Source: a bacterium (GTDB lineage Bacteria; Verrucomicrobiota; Verrucomicrobiia; Limisphaerales; UBA11358). Taken from it: a DNA stretch of 63,143 bases. Position numbers and translations under genes: made by a program. Below the pieces are notes generated by a model, which was given only the letters and a program-made list of their open reading frames with translations, made no database searches and was not told the DNA's origin. The stretch lies in assembly GCA_021813325.1 (NCBI GenBank), contig JAKALA010000017.1:1-63143 (forward strand). Direction: 5' to 3'. This document shows, in pieces, positions 16,160-27,000 of the stretch. Each line of letters starts with the position of its first letter. Positions within the stretch are counted from its first letter, which is position 1.

Positions 16160-16194
16160 TAGCGGCTCGCGGCCAGAGTTTCATTTGTCATCAG

Positions 16195-16230
16195 AAAAAC
16201 AGACCGGCGGGGATCGGACCCGACGGTCTG
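16195..16230 (-). terminator. Rho-independent terminator after the LamG/Ig gene
   Basis: On the minus strand CAGACCG (16230-16224) pairs with CGGTCTG (16206-16200), and the inner CGGG/CCCG extends the stem. A run of five T (16199-16195) follows. It lies 15 bases after the stop of the surface-protein gene and separates that transcript from the transporter-phnW operon. Confidence 0.75.
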
Positions 16231-16244
16231 GTCAAGCGCCCGCG

Positions 16245-19200
16245 TCAAGGCTTGTGGAGCCGGTAGAATGCCGCGGCGTTGGTGGCGGACGGCGAGTAGC
16301 TGCCCGCGCCATCGGTGCCGGGCACATCGGTCCAGTTGGCCGGGGCCAGGCTGGTGGCTTGTTGCAGCACCATGCCGGATTCACCGGTCCATGAGAGGTT
16401 GAGCGCGCCGCCGGTGGCGGTGATGTGCAACAGGGGACTGGCAACAACCGCGATCCCGCTGGCCGTGGTGAGATCCTTGCCCTGCTCGCCCTGCACATAA
16501 ATGCTGGCGGCTTCGGTCGGGGCGAGGGCGCGCTTCCAAATGCCGACATCATCCACGAGCATGTCCACCGCCGCGCCGCCGCCACCGTCGGTGTAGAGTC
16601 CGGTGCCGTCCTGGCCGATGTTGATGGGCAAGGCCGTGTCGGTGCTGCCAACCAATTTGCCGCTGTCCGGCACGAGGGATGCCGCCGTCACCAACTGGCC
16701 GTCCACATAAATGCTCCCCATGCCGTCGCGGATAAAGGTGACCACCACGTTATGCCAACTGCCGTTTTTCAATTGCGGCGCCACGGTCGAGCTGTCGCGG
16801 CGGGCGGACTGATCGTCCCGGAAATTCCATTTCATGCCGCCGCCTTCGGTGGCCAGCACCCAGCCGGGATTGCCGCCGCTGCCCCAGTCTTTATTGGAGA
16901 TAAACGGCTTGTCGTCGTTCTGCGAATTGATCTTGGCCCAGAACGAAATGGAGAAGTCGTTGGTCCCGAACCGCAATTGCGAGGGCGTTCCAAGCGTGAC
17001 GTAATTGTTCGTGGCCGGATTGCTGTTGGGCGTTCCCGAGGACGAGACATGCACGGCTTGGCCCAGAATTCCGGACTCAAACGTAGGCGTTCCCACCGCG
17101 GACCCGTCCGTGCCGTGGCCGGAGGCGTCGGTGTAATCGTTGTCAAACTTCAAGTGCGCCACTAGGCCGTTGGTGATGGCTCCGGAATAGACGATCAAAT
17201 GCGCCACGGTGGAGCTGTTCGTGCCGAAGGCATTGCTGAGAACCAGCGTGTAGTTGCCCGTGTTGGTGACGGCAAGACCGCTCAAGGTCAAGGTGTTTGT
17301 GGTGGCGCCCGGAATCGGAACGCCGTTGAAATTCCATTGCTGGCTCAAGGGCCGTCCGCCGAGCACACTGGCGGAGAACGTCACCGCATCATTCATGTAG
17401 GCCACCTGCGAAATGGGCTGGGAGACAAATTGCGGAGCAGTAATCACCGTCAACTGCCCCACGCCGCTGGTGGTCGGTCCGTCCGCATTGGCGACCACCA
17501 CATCATAGGCGCCCGCGTCCGATGTGGACACGCTGCTGAGGGCATAGGTGCTGTTGGTGGCGCCCGTGATGGTGTTGCCACCGTGCTCCCATTGATACGT
17601 GAACGGTCCGGTGCCGCTGACATTCACCGTCATCGTGACCGGCGTCCCGGCCTCAATGGTCTGGGAAGCCACATTGCCAACCACCGGCGTGTTGATGCTG
17701 TAAAAGCCCAGATCATCAATGTCGAAAAACCAGCTCCCGGTGCCCGCCTGCATGAAACGCAGCCGCACGTTCGGCTGATTGTCGGCCAGCGGCATGCGGA
17801 AGACTTCGATGCGTTTCTGTTGCACGGGATCATCGTTGCGGCAGGGCCGGATGTAGGGAATCAGATTGGTGGTGATCGCCGCGCCGATGAAATTGCCATA
17901 GGCCAGGCCATGCGCCTGATCCGAGCGGGCGGTGTTGAACGTGGCGTTCACATCAATCTGGCCGGTCGCCGAATTGGTGACGACGTCCGATCCGTTGCTG
18001 TCCGTGGAACCGTCGTCCAGCATGTAAAGCAACGGCTGCCAGGTCGCGCCCTGATCGACAGAGTATTCCACCGAGCAAATATTATCCTGGTTCTGCTCAT
18101 TGAGCATGTGGAACGAAACATATACGTTGGTCTTGCCGGTCAGATCGTAATCCTTGGTGAAGATGACCTGCACCTGGCTTCCTCCGCGTTGATCGGATTC
18201 CGCCACGATTAAATTCCCGCTGGCGAGGCTGGAGAGCAGAACGCCATTTTCAACGATGGGCGGGATCATTTGCCGGCGATTGCCCGAAACCGCCGGGAAT
18301 CCGGGCGAGGTATAAGTCTGGGTGTCGGCGTAAACCGTGGCGTAATCGCCCGTGCTGATGGTCACCCAATCTTTGTAGGAATCGGATTGCGTATCGAACA
18401 GGTTCAAGCCCGAGGTGAGCGTGTCCGTCCAGTTGGTCGCCACCCAGCCGTTGGGAATTCCGCCTTCGGCGACTTCATCAAAGTTTTCCATGTAGATCGG
18501 CGTCGGCAAGGTGAGGTTTTGATAGTTGCAGACGGTGAACGACCAGGAATTGGTCTGCAAACCAGCCACGTTGTCCGAATAAAACAGGCTCAAGGTGTGC
18601 GTGGACAGCGGGCGCAAAATCGTCGTTTCCATGTAGTCGATGGTGAAGGTCGGCGCGGACGGGGTGATGGTCGCGGGCAGGAGATTTCCGTCCATATACA
18701 ATTTGATGGAATTGCCGTCCACCGTCGTGTCGCCCTGATTGAGCACCACGTTGATGTCCGGCGTCGGGGTGATGGCGCTCGATCCCACATCCGGCGTCCG
18801 GGTATCCACAAAGGACGGCACGGGCGGAATCGTCTGCGGAATGCCGGCGGCCACCGGGCTGCCCAAGGCCTTCAACTGGCCGGCGTTCAAGGCCGCGTCG
18901 CGGAACTGAATGCTGCTGAGGTAACCCGGCGCCGCATTGGTGGAACTGTTTCCCAAAATGTAAGCATATGCACCCGGAAACAGCGCGAAGCGGCCATCCA
19001 CGCCCTGCTGGCCACCCGTGGTGGAAACCGTATTCTGCCCGACCTTGGCGCCGTTGATGTATTCCGTGATGGTGTTCTGATCCTGCTGGACCACAAAGGC
19101 GATGCGATACCAAGTGTTGGAAACGATGGAACCAAAGAACGGACCGTCGCTGATGCCGATGCCGTTGCCGGAACTCACCACGATGTCCGGACCATAAACA

Positions 19201-19613
19201 AAGGTCGCGGCGTCCGTATCAATGATGGGGCGCAACTGGTTGTTCGACGATGCCGGATAAAGCACGTCCATGATTAGCGTGTAGTCGTTGATCAAAGTGC
19301 CGCCCCCGTTGGCATTCGCCGTCGTCGGCATCAGGATTCCCATGCCATTGGTGGCCGCCGGGAACATCATCACGCTGGCATTGGTGCCGGCGATGTTCGG
19401 CAGGCCAAAACTGGTCGTGGTTCCGAATTGGGTGTTCAGATCCGTTGGCCCGCCGGCGCCGTCGGTGTATTGCAGATCGGAACCGACCGTGGCGGCAAGA
19501 TTTCCGCCGGTGAAGTCCCACTGCTCAATGCTGGCCTGGCCCAGCACCGTGCCGGCGGTGCAAAGCGCGCTCGCGCCTGCCGCCAGCAGTTTAAGTTTGT
19601 TGATGAGTTTCAT
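16245..19613 (-). CDS. Large exported LamG/Ig-domain surface protein
   Basis: The ATG at 19613 starts directly with a signal peptide (MKLINKLKLLAAGASALCTA, cleavage near VLGQA), giving 1122 residues; the longer in-frame start is rejected. Order: an N-terminal concanavalin-like region (WDFTGGNLAAT; LIMDVLYPASSNNQLRPIID), a middle region with a MAM/jelly-roll-like part (SWFFDIDDLGFYSI), two Ig-like domains (IEAGTPVTMTVNVSGTGPFT and its repeat), a LamG domain (LVAHLKFDNDYTDASGHGTD), and a tail ending AAAFYRLHKP. Such proteins bind glycans or surfaces. It is flanked by prepilin and small exported-protein genes in the phosphonate region, suggesting a capture or attachment role. Confidence 0.85.
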   Translation of the reverse strand: MKLINKLKLLAAGASALCTAGTVLGQASIEQWDFTGGNLAATVGSDLQYTDGAGGPTDLNTQFGTTTSFGLPNIAGTNASVMMFPAATNGMGILMPTTANANGGGTLINDYTLIMDVLYPASSNNQLRPIIDTDAATFVYGPDIVVSSGNGIGISDGPFFGSIVSNTWYRIAFVVQQDQNTITEYINGAKVGQNTVSTTGGQQGVDGRFALFPGAYAYILGNSSTNAAPGYLSSIQFRDAALNAGQLKALGSPVAAGIPQTIPPVPSFVDTRTPDVGSSAITPTPDINVVLNQGDTTVDGNSIKLYMDGNLLPATITPSAPTFTIDYMETTILRPLSTHTLSLFYSDNVAGLQTNSWSFTVCNYQNLTLPTPIYMENFDEVAEGGIPNGWVATNWTDTLTSGLNLFDTQSDSYKDWVTISTGDYATVYADTQTYTSPGFPAVSGNRRQMIPPIVENGVLLSSLASGNLIVAESDQRGGSQVQVIFTKDYDLTGKTNVYVSFHMLNEQNQDNICSVEYSVDQGATWQPLLYMLDDGSTDSNGSDVVTNSATGQIDVNATFNTARSDQAHGLAYGNFIGAAITTNLIPYIRPCRNDDPVQQKRIEVFRMPLADNQPNVRLRFMQAGTGSWFFDIDDLGFYSINTPVVGNVASQTIEAGTPVTMTVNVSGTGPFTYQWEHGGNTITGATNSTYALSSVSTSDAGAYDVVVANADGPTTSGVGQLTVITAPQFVSQPISQVAYMNDAVTFSASVLGGRPLSQQWNFNGVPIPGATTNTLTLSGLAVTNTGNYTLVLSNAFGTNSSTVAHLIVYSGAITNGLVAHLKFDNDYTDASGHGTDGSAVGTPTFESGILGQAVHVSSSGTPNSNPATNNYVTLGTPSQLRFGTNDFSISFWAKINSQNDDKPFISNKDWGSGGNPGWVLATEGGGMKWNFRDDQSARRDSSTVAPQLKNGSWHNVVVTFIRDGMGSIYVDGQLVTAASLVPDSGKLVGSTDTALPINIGQDGTGLYTDGGGGAAVDMLVDDVGIWKRALAPTEAASIYVQGEQGKDLTTASGIAVVASPLLHITATGGALNLSWTGESGMVLQQATSLAPANWTDVPGTDGAGSYSPSATNAAAFYRLHKP

Positions 19614-19689
19614 GTTCGCTATCTGGGTTTGTTGGTTGGAATGGTTTGAGGGAGAAAGAAAGGCATCGCGGGAATAAGCGCACGGACGT

Positions 19690-20091
19690 TCATTTGGTCG
19701 CCCGGTAATATTGGAGCGTTTGCGCCGCCTGCTGGTTTCCCTGCTTCTGGTCGGCTTGCAGCAACTGGTTGACCGCGAGCAGCACGCTGGCAATGGTGCT
19801 GTCTTGCTCATGCGTCAGGCCCGGCTGCGCTTTCAGATTGTTCAATCCGGCAAAGGAAAGCGGATAGTCGGCGTTATTTAGCGAAGCAATGACCTGGTTC
19901 GCCGGCGCCTGCAATTCGGGTTTGGCATTGTGGAACGCCTTGGCCAACGCCGGCGCCAGTTCCGCCGCCGACAAGACTTTGGGCGGCGCCTCGTCGCGGC
20001 TGCAACTCGCGCCAAATGCCAGCAGCAGGGCGATACCAAGGTAAAGCGGCACGCGCGCCAGCCAGTTTTTTTCAAGGAGAAACCTCATCAT
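19690..20091 (-). CDS. Small exported protein, possible lipoprotein
   Basis: A 133-residue protein with a basic N-terminus, a hydrophobic stretch (LYLGIALLLAFGASC) and Cys at the end, which resembles a lipobox but lacks a Leu at -3, so lipidation is uncertain. The mature part is helical (AELAPALAKAFHNAKPELQA; TIASVLLAVNQLLQADQKQG). It is 16 bases downstream of a prepilin-like gene and 76 bases upstream of the LamG/Ig gene, on the same strand. In related genomes a small helical exported protein frequently accompanies such prepilin/LamG pairs, but the function is unknown. Confidence 0.7.
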   Translation of the reverse strand: MMRFLLEKNWLARVPLYLGIALLLAFGASCSRDEAPPKVLSAAELAPALAKAFHNAKPELQAPANQVIASLNNADYPLSFAGLNNLKAQPGLTHEQDSTIASVLLAVNQLLQADQKQGNQQAAQTLQYYRATK

Positions 20092-20107
20092 AAAATCAAT
20101 CTGGAAA

Positions 20108-21037
20108 TCAATCTGGAGCCTGATTCAAGGGGTGGATGCCCGTGTAATGCCGGTAGTCGATGCCCACGTTCAAACCGGTGTAGCGGATACGCGAGACGTG
20201 CCCATCCACCCAGACCGTCTGGCAGCCGTTGTTATGGCGATACCATTCCCGGTCAAAATGGTAGCCGCCGTAAAGCGTGGAGAGCCCGCCATAGGGCGGC
20301 TGGCCAATCCACTGGGTGAGGATTTGCGTCTGCCCCGGGAAAAGCCCGATGGTGTCGGTATCGCCCTCGTTTTTTTGCTCGGCGGAATCCTGGCAGAAAA
20401 TCATGTGCGTGGGATCTTGATACCAACTGACCTTTTTCAGCGCCGGCTCGATGGCGCTGTTATACGGGATGAGCAAGAACTGGCACATGCCGTAAGTGGA
20501 ATTCTGCCACCAGTCGGACGGATAAAACCGGTTGTCGTCATGCCATTCGTCTGGATGAACACAGTCCGGGCAGTGGAAAAGTTTGGGGTTCTTTCCATAA
20601 TAATCGTAGTAGCCCAACGCCCAGTAAGCGTAAGGATTGTCCGGCGCCAGGAGCACCGACGAGCGCGGGTTGGCCGTCCACTGGCCGTCGTTGGGAATCA
20701 CGCCATTGCCCAGATTGAAATATGTTTGGTGGAAATCCTCCGCATACATGGCGCCCGCCAAACCAATCTGTTTGAGGTTGTTGAGGCATTGCGCCGCCTT
20801 GGTCTTTTCCTTGGCCTTGGCCAGCACCGGCAGCAGCATGGCGGCCAGGATGGCGATGATGGCGATGACCACCAACAGTTCAATCAAGGTGAAAGCCCCG
20901 GCGCGCCGGTTGTTTGGCCGCCGGGAACGCCTTGGGACTTGATGATTCCGGTTCTGATTTGAAGCAAAATTCACAGCGTCAACTCTGACGCCGCGCCGCA
21001 TTGCGCTCAAGGAAACTGGATGATGCCGAAGCGGCAA
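20108..21037 (-). CDS. Prepilin-like protein with long leader
   Basis: Up to 309 residues. The prepilin motif is [20 protein letters not shown] preceded by a basic leader ([13 protein letters not shown]). Starts at 21037 and 21001 are both possible, giving a leader of 35 or more residues, longer than typical. The C-terminal half carries [18 protein letters not shown], the H/DG-type motif also found in the other prepilin here. It is 37 bases downstream of the AraC regulator and probably co-transcribed with the small exported protein that follows. Confidence 0.87.
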   Translation of the reverse strand: MPLRHHPVSLSAMRRGVRVDAVNFASNQNRNHQVPRRSRRPNNRRAGAFTLIELLVVIAIIAILAAMLLPVLAKAKEKTKAAQCLNNLKQIGLAGAMYAEDFHQTYFNLGNGVIPNDGQWTANPRSSVLLAPDNPYAYWALGYYDYYGKNPKLFHCPDCVHPDEWHDDNRFYPSDWWQNSTYGMCQFLLIPYNSAIEPALKKVSWYQDPTHMIFCQDSAEQKNEGDTDTIGLFPGQTQILTQWIGQPPYGGLSTLYGGYHFDREWYRHNNGCQTVWVDGHVSRIRYTGLNVGIDYRHYTGIHPLNQAPD

Positions 21038-21074
21038 TCACACCCCCGTTGACGCCCATTTTGAGATGCTTCTT

Positions 21075-22016
21075 TTAACCGAACTGTAACCCGGCCTTCA
21101 TGGAATTGCCACGCTTGCGATACGCCTGCGGCGTCACGGCGAATTCCTTTCGAAACGCGGCGATGAAATGGCTGCAGTTCTTGTAGCCCAACTGAAAGCT
21201 GACCTCCTTGACCGAAGCCTGCGGGTCCAGCAGCAGCGCCTGGCCCCGCTCCAGCAACATGCGATTATAGAAACTCGCCGGCGTGTGGCGCGTCGAAGCC
21301 AGAAACAACCGGTTCAGCCGCTCCTCGCTGCTGCCAATGAACCGGCAAAGATGCTGCAGGCGGAAGTTGTCCTTGCGGCACCACCGCATGAATTCATGCG
21401 TGCGCACAAAATCACGACGCGGCAGCCGGGGCGACAAATCCGCGGGCAATTTCTCGATCTTACCGCGCGGCCAGGTGCGCAGGGTTTCCACCAGCATGCG
21501 GGTGGCCAGGGTTTCCACCACCAAACGATGCCCGGGCAGGCGCAGGCGGAATTCGCTGGCCATGGCGCGCGCCGATTCATACAAAACCGAATTGCCCACC
21601 TTGCCGAAAAAAGCCGGACTGGTGGCCTCATCCACTTGCGGGAGTTTGAATTCCCGGGCCAGTTGTTCCAGCATCCGGCGGTCCGCCGACAACACCACCG
21701 CTTCGCAGCGCTGGCCATGGCGCGCGAGATAGCCGCTGGTGTGCTCCACGCCATGGTTGCCAATGATCGCTTCGCCCCGCCCGATCACCTCGGTGTGGCC
21801 CAGTTGGGATTTGGTGATTTCGCCTTCCAGACAAATGGCGATGGTATATTCGGCGTAGGTGTGCGGCTGAAACAACAGCGAAGTCTCGGGACAAAAACTG
21901 TGCAGACCCATCTGGCCATCCTCCCGCGTCCAGATGGTGCTGCCGAATTGGGACTCGTGAAGCTGGGTTAATTCCAAGCCCGACTCCTCTTTCTTGAAAA
22001 ACAAATTGGTGGCCAT
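21075..22016 (-). CDS. AraC-family transcriptional regulator
   Basis: A 313-residue protein from the ATG at 22016 (MATNLFFKKEESG). An N-terminal cupin-like sensor part contains LFQPHTYAEYTIAICLEGEI. The C-terminal ~100 residues carry two helix-turn-helix units: FRLQHLCRFIGSSEERLNRL and VKEVSFQLGYKNCSHFIAAF, the latter followed by the RKEFAVTPQAYRK signature. It lies between phnX and the prepilin/LamG group, all on one strand, and is the obvious candidate for inducing this region in response to a phosphonate. 223 bases separate it from phnX, enough for its own promoter. Confidence 0.93.
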   Translation of the reverse strand: MATNLFFKKEESGLELTQLHESQFGSTIWTREDGQMGLHSFCPETSLLFQPHTYAEYTIAICLEGEITKSQLGHTEVIGRGEAIIGNHGVEHTSGYLARHGQRCEAVVLSADRRMLEQLAREFKLPQVDEATSPAFFGKVGNSVLYESARAMASEFRLRLPGHRLVVETLATRMLVETLRTWPRGKIEKLPADLSPRLPRRDFVRTHEFMRWCRKDNFRLQHLCRFIGSSEERLNRLFLASTRHTPASFYNRMLLERGQALLLDPQASVKEVSFQLGYKNCSHFIAAFRKEFAVTPQAYRKRGNSMKAGLQFG

Positions 22017-22239
22017 AGATAATTTGGTTTTAAACCGCCGGCACACACTGAGACGGCGCGCCAAACTGATTTCGCAAGGTTGCCACCCGCGCCGTCCTTT
22101 CCCGCCAGTTTCCGCCGAAAGACGCGCCACTCAAAGTAAAATTTCGTTACAAGTCGGTAACAAGAAGTGAAGAGAAACGGCTCTCGCGCGCCGTCCAACC
22201 GGACCCAAATTGTTGCGGCGGAACCCGTCGCCGCGCCGC

Positions 22240-23142
22240 TCAATGCGAGAACGGCAACGCCGCACGATCTTCCACATGAACCGGCAGGGTTTCGCCGTGG
22301 GGACTCGGCATTTCTCCCCGGTCAATCCGCGCGGAAATTTCGCGAATCACAGGCATCAGATCCGCGACCGTATCGATGAGATAATGCGGCCGCGCCGCCG
22401 CCAGTTTGCGTCGCGCGGCGTCCAGCCGGGCTTCGCGCTCCGCCGCCGGCCAAGCCGCCAGTTCCTCAGCGGAACAGCCCACTTCATTTCCTGAGGCCAC
22501 CACCGCCACCACCCAGGTTCCCGCCGCGTGGCCCTCGGCAATATCCGCCGGCGTGTCGCCCACTTTGACGAACGTGCGCAAGGGATAAACATTCAAATGC
22601 CGGGCCGCGTGAAAAATCATCCAGGGCGCCGGACGGCCCTGCCCCACCTGATCGGAACACACCCACAAATCCGGCACATAGCCGGCCGCTTCCGCACTGC
22701 GAACCAGATGCTCAATCATGCCGCTTTCAAAACCCGTCGTGTTCGCCACCTTGATCCCGGCCTGACGAAGACTGGCGGCCACTTCCGCCGCGCCGGGAAT
22801 GAGTTCACAGTGGCGCGCGAGGATTTCAACCTGTAACGGCACGAACTCGGCGCAGAGCTGATCCAGCAGCGCGCGCGTGGGCACAACTCCATGGGCCGTT
22901 TCCCAGCGGGAGGCGATGGCGGGATCGCTCAACAACTTCCAGATGTGGTCACGCTTATGCGCCCCCATCGGTTCGCGCACTTCGGCCACCGAAACGTTCA
23001 CTCGATGGCGGGCGAACAACTCCACAAACGCGGCCACCGGACCGTGACAGCCGAAGTCCACCACCGTTCCGGATATGTCGAAAATGACGGCGCGCACCCC
23101 CGGCACCGGCGGCTTGCTGAAATGATTTACTGGGCTTGCCAT
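22240..23142 (-). CDS. phnX: Phosphonoacetaldehyde hydrolase (phosphonatase)
   Basis: A 300-residue HAD-superfamily enzyme. Asp22 in VIFDISGTVVDFGCH is the nucleophile, and Lys63 in EPMGAHKRDHI is the Schiff-base lysine. Their separation of 41 residues equals that of characterised PhnX. KVGDTPADIAEGHAAGTWVV and the SGNEVGCSAEEL segment are also family hallmarks. It cleaves the C-P bond of phosphonoacetaldehyde to acetaldehyde and phosphate, the final step after PhnW or PbfA. The Trp of the usual FDWAGT motif is Ile here. It is the first gene of the leftward phosphonate region. Confidence 0.95.
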   Translation of the reverse strand: MASPVNHFSKPPVPGVRAVIFDISGTVVDFGCHGPVAAFVELFARHRVNVSVAEVREPMGAHKRDHIWKLLSDPAIASRWETAHGVVPTRALLDQLCAEFVPLQVEILARHCELIPGAAEVAASLRQAGIKVANTTGFESGMIEHLVRSAEAAGYVPDLWVCSDQVGQGRPAPWMIFHAARHLNVYPLRTFVKVGDTPADIAEGHAAGTWVVAVVASGNEVGCSAEELAAWPAAEREARLDAARRKLAAARPHYLIDTVADLMPVIREISARIDRGEMPSPHGETLPVHVEDRAALPFSH

Positions 23143-24027
23143 GGCTTCAGGAAGCTAACGTGGTCATGAGAAAATCCCAGTCCGGGTTGTATTCAATAAC
23201 CGTCTTATCCGCGTCGCGGTTGTCTCTTTCCGAACGATTTTTGCCCGGCGACCGCACCGTGTTTTAGCATCACGCTTTTCCCCAATCTTTCCGCGCTTCC
23301 TCGGCTTGGAGGCGAGCTGTGCCGGCCCGTTACGGCCGGCCGGCGGATGCAATCGTCTTTGCACCCGCTTTTGATGAGGCTGAAACCGGTGCTTGACCTG
23401 CCTCATAAAAATACTCCTTTTGAGGTATTTTATGGCCTGAGGACCTGTTGTAGGTTGAAGATATGAATTCCCCGAAACAAGAAAGCAGTTCGATTTGAAC
23501 CAGGGTGCGCAGTCCGTATCGACTGAACCAGGCAGCGAGCAACCTGCAACCAAATTTGATGGAATCCTGGCGCAGTGGAGTGACAGCTAAATGTTGTTTT
23601 TATCCGGCAAGTTGCCCCTGCCGGTTGACAAAGGAACGCGACCAAACTGAACCGCACTTCAGTTGACTGCAACGATCAATTTCACGGCGCTCAGAAAAAT
23701 GTCCGATGTGGTCTGAATCGGTTGGATGATGTGGATCACATTGGTGGGGTAATGCTGGCCGACAGTGGAGGTCGGCCAGCATTTTACTCATTGATCGCGG
23801 CAGTTTCCGGCGTCTCATTCGAAACTGCGAGAGCCAGCTCATAATCACATTCCTCGACGGCCTTCCGCTGGACGGTTTCCGGTGCCGTTTGCGGTCACCG
23901 GCGGCACGCTTTTTTCAGGGTGGCCTTTGTTTTTGATTTGCGACAAGCTGGGCCGTTGACCCGGCTTGTGACCTTAAAGCAACACTTTTACCAAGGGCGA
24001 ACGGCCCGATTACCTGCAACGCAACCC
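23143..24027. other. Long intergenic region with no convincing gene
   Basis: This stretch of 885 bases lies between divergent phnX and the sensor kinase gene. Reading frames in it are short, Arg/His-rich and without initiation signals, so I consider it non-coding. It contains a GCCGGCC/GGCCGGC hairpin (23321-23340), an AT-rich imperfect repeat near 23404-23432, and a perfect 13-bp hairpin at 23751-23783 listed separately. It could hold promoters for both flanking genes, a small RNA, or the remains of a deleted gene. Confidence 0.5.
23751..23783 (+). terminator. Perfect 13-bp hairpin, orphan terminator-like element
   Basis: AATGCTGGCCGAC (23751-23763) and GTCGGCCAGCATT (23771-23783) pair perfectly around a seven-base loop, followed by TTAC, a weak T-tract. 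No gene ends close upstream on either strand. It may terminate an unannotated small RNA transcribed from 23.2-23.7 kb, or be a repetitive extragenic palindrome. Confidence 0.45.
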
Positions 24028-27000
24028 ATGACGGCTGGGCGATGGTTTGCGTTGTTGGCGGGCATCTTCCTTTGCCTCGCCAGCGCCAAGGCCGCCGGGA
24101 CTTCCAATGCGGCAAACGCACCCGCTTCGCCGCCCGGCACATTCGAGGGCAAAATCGTGTCGATGCGGATTTCCCACACGGGCGCCTTGCAACTGGCCGT
24201 GCAGACCGGCGCCAGCACGAATTGGATCACGGCAACCCAATGGACGAATGAGGTTCCGTTGCTCCACTCCTGGATTCGCCTCACGAACCCGCCGGCTGAC
24301 TTCGCTAAAGGCCCGAAATCCGCCATCGATCTTGGCCGGCTGGAATTGTTGACGGGCCGGCTGGGAGTTTTAGTCACAAACGTGTTGCAACTCGCGCAAT
24401 GGCAAACCACGGGCATCCTCCGTCCACTGGTGCTTGAATTGCAGGGTGAAATTTTGGCGGAAAGTCCGAATGGCGAATTCCTCGCGTTGCAGGATTCCAC
24501 AGCGGCGGTGCTGTTGGATCTAGGTTCTCATCGTCACGCGTATCGCCCTGGACAACTTATCCGCCTGCAGGGCAACGCGGTCATTGAACATGGGCGGATC
24601 ATTCTGCGCGCGCCGCCGCTCGTGGATAACGACGGCGCGCACGAGGCGGCGCAAGTGTCCGCCACGGTCCATCTCACCGCCGGCAAACATCCTTACCGGC
24701 TCACCTGGTTCAACGCCACGAACCCGCGCATTCTACAGGCATTCTTTGCAGGCCCCGGCCTGCCCCGGCAACCCATTCCCGATGCCGCCTTGTTCATTCA
24801 AACCGCCAACACCGCCAGCGGTGAGGCAACCTGGATAAACGGCGTGCATTATCGCTGCGCCGAGGGCCATTGGTGGCGCATGCCGGATTACAATCACCTG
24901 CTCATTGCCAGCGAAGGCAACACCTCCAATTTCAATCTGGAGGTCACGCCGCAACCCGAGGACATCAGCGTGGAATTTTCCGGCTCCATAAGTGTCCCGC
25001 GAGAAGGGTTCTACACATTTACCACCATATCCGACGACGGCAGCCAGTTCTTCATCAATGACCAGCCGCCGCAAATCGAAACCGGTGGAACCACGCCGCT
25101 GCCCGCGCCACGGTCGCTGGTGGTGGGCCAACCGCTCCGCCTCGAAGACCAGTATCAATGGGTTACGGTCGAGGGCAACGTCACATTCGCGGATCAACTG
25201 GCGGATTCCTTGGTGTTGAATTTGAACACTGGCGGCGGAAGCCTCCGCGTGGACATCGCCGACGGCCAAGGGCTGTGCGCCACGCTGTTGAACCACGCTC
25301 ACATCCAAGTCACCGGCATCGTCCAGCCGGTTCACAGCCCCAGCAGCCTCGACACCATCGTGGCTGGCGCGCTGCTCATTCCCGGCTTCCAACAGATTCA
25401 ACTGCTGGATCTACCGGAGGCGCGCTGGGACGGAACGCCGCTGATCTCCGTCAGCGACTACCTCGCCACCAACTCCTTCTGGTCCAAGCAGAATGTCGTG
25501 CATCTGGCCGGCCACCTGCGCGCCACCGGCTCCAGCCACGCCTGGGTGCTTAAAGATAATACCGGCGTTGTGCCAGTGGAACTCTCACTTTCCAGGGAAG
25601 CGAAACGGGATGGCCCGGTGGAAATTCTGGGTTGCCGCACCGGTTCTGAAACCAACCCCGCCCTCCTCGTATCGTTTGTCCGCAGTGCGCCGGATCCCAA
25701 TGGCGCCGCCAAACCACTGCCCTGCCTGACCACCGCCGACCAGATCAAACGCTTGACCCGCGAAGAGGCCCAGCTCGGTTATCCCGTCAAACTGCGCGGC
25801 GTGGTGACCGGCATGTTTGACACCAGCCTGTTCCTGCACGACGCCACCGGCGGCATCTACGCCCGCACCAAGGAATCCGTCTTTTACAACCACATGCGCA
25901 TCGGGGATTACTGGGAAATCGAAGGCGTCACGTTCGCCGAATTCGCCCCCAATGTGCGCATCGATCATTTGCGCTTCATCGGCCGCGGCAATCTGCCCGC
26001 GCCGCTGCATCCCGGTTGGGACCGCCTGATCAACGGCAGTCTCGACGCCGAATACGTCGAAATTCAAGGCGTGGTCACCGACATCAAGACCAACCTCCTG
26101 ACCCTCTTCACCACCGGCGGGCGGCTGCAGTTGCAAATGGTCGATGGCCAGCCGGCGCTGCTGAAACAATATGCCAACGCGCTGGTGCGCATCCGCGGCT
26201 GCGTCACTTCGGGCAAAGATCCCCAAACCTTGCAAATTGAATTCGGCCAGATCGGCATCGTCAGCGGATCGATCACCATGGATCAGGCCGCGCCGGCCAA
26301 TCTCTTCGCCACCCCCATGAAACATGCGTCCGAACTGCGCTTTTTCGATTACCAGGCCGGTTCCTTTCAACGCGTGCGCATTGCCGGGCAGATCATCGAG
26401 CGCCGGCAAGGCATGTTTTTTCTTTTGGACAACATCAGCAGCCTGCGCTTTGTGGCCAACGGCGCGACCAATATTGACGCCGGCGACGTGGTGGAAGTGG
26501 TCGGCTTTCCGGAGATGGACGGATTTTCCCCCATTCTCCGCGAAGCCGTAGTCCGGCGCACCGGTCATGCGCCGCTGCCCGAGCCGCTGGAACTTCCCGA
26601 AGATTCGCTCTGGAACCGCGGCTTCGATGGCCGCCGGGTTGCCATCAAGGCACGGCTCGTCAGTTTTGAAAACGACCGCGCGGACCAAGTGCTCGAAATG
26701 CAGGCCGGTTCGCGCCGTTTTCTGTGCCGGCTGGACCCGCGCCACGGCAAACTGGGCTGGATCGTTCCCGAAAGCACGCTGGAAGTCACCGGCGTCTATG
26801 CCGCCCAGGGTAACATGGCCGTTTCCGACCGGCGGATGGATTCATTTGAACTGCTGCTGAATTCGCCCGAGGATGTGAATATCCTCGCAAAACCGCCGTG
26901 GTGGACGTTGCGCCATGCCCTCACCATTCTCGGAGCCATGGTTCCCATCGTCCTCGCGGCCGTGATCTGGATTGCACTGCTGCGGCGACAGGTGGAAAAG

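Noticed and set aside
14912..16162. Rightward 416-residue frame opposite the OPA transporter
   Set aside because: It is highly charged with many Gln/His/Arg and no domain; the minus strand has transmembrane helices and a family signature.
17199..18212. Rightward 337-residue frame opposite the LamG/Ig gene
   Set aside because: It is the mirror of an Ig/LamG coding region and shows no motif.
23164..23553. Leftward 129-residue basic frame in the long intergenic region
   Set aside because: It has no ribosome site or domain, and is Arg/Lys-rich throughout.
25585..26745. Leftward 386-residue frame opposite the sensor kinase
   Set aside because: It is antisense to a kinase gene with signal peptide and catalytic domains at both ends; no own features.
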